Positions 5,532 to 5,934 of a stretch of 5,934 nucleotides of DNA are shown piece after piece. Position 1 is the stretch's first letter. Every line of letters begins with the position of its first letter. The notes under the pieces were generated by a model. The model was not told the origin of the DNA. It did no database searches and worked only from the letters and a program-made list of their open reading frames with translations. Made by a program: the position numbers and the translations under genes. The stretch comes from Actinomycetes bacterium (GTDB lineage: Bacteria; Actinomycetota; Actinomycetes; Actinomycetales; Microbacteriaceae): contig JAEXHA010000039.1 in NCBI GenBank assembly GCA_023450335.1, forward strand, positions 1 through 5,934, read 5' to 3'.

Positions 5532-5548
5532 TTCGAGTTGAACTCGAA
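5532..5548. promoter_or_regulatory. 17-nt palindrome, candidate operator
   Basis: TTCGAGTT-G-AACTCGAA is a perfect inverted repeat of 8-bp arms around one central base, 11 nt after the acetyltransferase stop and 60 nt before the next start codon. It is AT-richer than its surroundings. As RNA only a 6-bp stem with a 5-nt loop could form, with no U-tract, so a dimeric-regulator site seems likelier than a terminator. It also sits between two copies of GAACCT (5527-5532 and 5546-5551, overlapping its ends). No known regulator box is recognised. Confidence 0.45.
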
Positions 5549-5566
5549 CCTCAGACACGCGGAGTG

Positions 5567-5591
5567 GCGCCGAGGCGCGAGGGCCCGGCGC
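5567..5591 (+). repeat. GC-rich inverted repeat upstream of the membrane protein gene
   Basis: GCGCCG (5567-5572) is complementary to CGGCGC (5586-5591) across a 13-nt loop. It lies between the palindrome and the putative -10. It could be a weak terminator for galU-GNAT, but there is no U-tract, and such short matches are common in DNA this GC-rich. Confidence 0.2.
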
Positions 5592-5594
5592 GCT

Positions 5595-5600
5595 TACCTT
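5595..5600 (+). promoter_or_regulatory. Leaderless-type -10 for the SepX/GlpR-like gene
   Basis: TACCTT fits TANNNT and is followed by 7 nt and ATG 5608, the same geometry as for galU. No Shine-Dalgarno sequence is seen before this ATG. No good -35 is found at 16-18 nt. Confidence 0.4.
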
Positions 5601-5607
5601 TGACCAC

Positions 5608-5934
5608 ATGGGTGGGCAGGTTCTCGGCGGCGGAGTGATCGTCCTTGTGGCGGTCGGGCTGTGGCTGGTGTATCTGCTGCCGTCGTGGCACGGCCGTCAT
5701 CAGTACGACGCCGCCGAACGCAACGCCCTGCGCCTGAACCGTGCACTGCGCGTGCTCGCCGAGACCAGCGAGACCCCCGAAGAGGTGCGGCTCGAACTGA
5801 ATGCCCGCACCGCCGCCGCGCAGCAGAAGCTCGCCAAGCGTGCTCAGACCGAGCGCGAACAGGCCGAACTCGATGTCGCCCGCGCCCAGCTGCGCTCGGC
5901 CCGCGCCGAGGCCGCCGTCGCCCGAGAGCGCGCC
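5608..5934 (+). CDS. SepX/GlpR-like single-pass membrane protein (older name 'large exoprotein'), N-terminal part
   Basis: The open frame starts at ATG 5608 and runs off the right edge; 109 codons are visible. Residues 5-25 form one transmembrane helix (VLGGGVIVLVAVGLWLVYLLP), with basic residues right after it (SWHGRHQ, 26-32), predicting N-out with the bulk in the cytoplasm. Then ERNALRLNRALRVLAE (37-52) and a long Ala/Glu/Arg/Gln-rich stretch (about 58-109) with heptad-like spacing suggest a coiled coil. The pattern TM - YLxPxW - basic - ER..ALRxL resembles, from memory, the N-terminus of Streptomyces SepX and corynebacterial GLPR, membrane proteins acting in septation; Microbacterium homologues were once labelled 'large exoprotein'. 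Position after galU and a RimJ-like gene fits that family. It is not secreted as far as can be seen. The start is supported by a TANNNT element 7 nt upstream. Family assignment is inference from a short region; the C-terminal part is unseen. Confidence 0.7.
   Translation, partial: MGGQVLGGGVIVLVAVGLWLVYLLPSWHGRHQYDAAERNALRLNRALRVLAETSETPEEVRLELNARTAAAQQKLAKRAQTEREQAELDVARAQLRSARAEAAVARERA

Noticed and set aside
5532..5548. Palindrome as a LexA (SOS) box or as an intrinsic terminator
   Set aside because: The arms differ from the CGAAC-GTTCG LexA consensus, and there is no T-tract or long enough stem for a convincing terminator.
1..5934. Defence island, mobile element, CRISPR array, biosynthetic cluster or tRNA
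   Set aside because: No integrase/transposase, spaced repeats, cloverleaf or toxin-antitoxin pair was seen. Composition is uniform and most genes are core functions. The helicase alone does not make a defence system.

Overview
The window is very GC-rich and densely coded, with almost no space between genes. It reads as chromosome from an actinobacterium, most likely Microbacteriaceae (Microbacterium or a relative). This is inferred from codon use biased to G/C at third positions, start signals of the leaderless TANNNT type, and a gene order (5-formyl-THF cyclo-ligase / galU / RimJ-like acetyltransferase / SepX-GlpR-like membrane protein) that I recognise from actinobacterial core genomes. I see no mobile element, phage gene, tRNA, rRNA or CRISPR array.

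Layout: (1) 1-2385, plus strand: the C-terminal 794 codons of a large superfamily-1-type helicase/ATPase, cut by the left edge. Its helicase motif VI is good, but its Walker B and motif III are degenerate. (2) 2372-2584, plus strand: a 70-residue protein overlapping the helicase stop by 14 nt; its reading frame holds two strong inverted repeats. (3) 2600-3921, minus strand: three tightly packed genes, transcribed 5-formyltetrahydrofolate cyclo-ligase, then FmdB-type zinc ribbon, then mscL, converging on the helicase unit across only 15 nt. (4) 3922-3987: a 66-nt divergent promoter region with a leaderless-type -10 facing each way and a 9-bp direct repeat spaced two helical turns apart. (5) 3988-5521, plus strand: galU and a RimJ-like GNAT acetyltransferase, 25 nt apart. 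(6) 5522-5607: an 86-nt intergenic region with a 17-nt near-perfect palindrome and another leaderless-type -10. (7) 5608-5934, plus strand: the first 109 codons of a single-pass membrane protein with a charged coiled-coil-like cytoplasmic region, cut by the right edge. I read it as a SepX/GlpR-type divisome protein.

How the genes fit together: the set is mostly housekeeping. GalU makes UDP-glucose for envelope and storage polysaccharides, the cyclo-ligase salvages 5-formyl-THF into the one-carbon pool, MscL relieves hypo-osmotic pressure, and the last gene probably serves cell division. There is no obvious new defence or biosynthetic system. The points most worth a second look are the degenerate helicase, the absence of a moeA/glp gene between galU and the acetyltransferase beside a SepX/GlpR candidate, the hairpin-rich small ORF, and the paired regulatory-looking repeats in the two intergenic regions.
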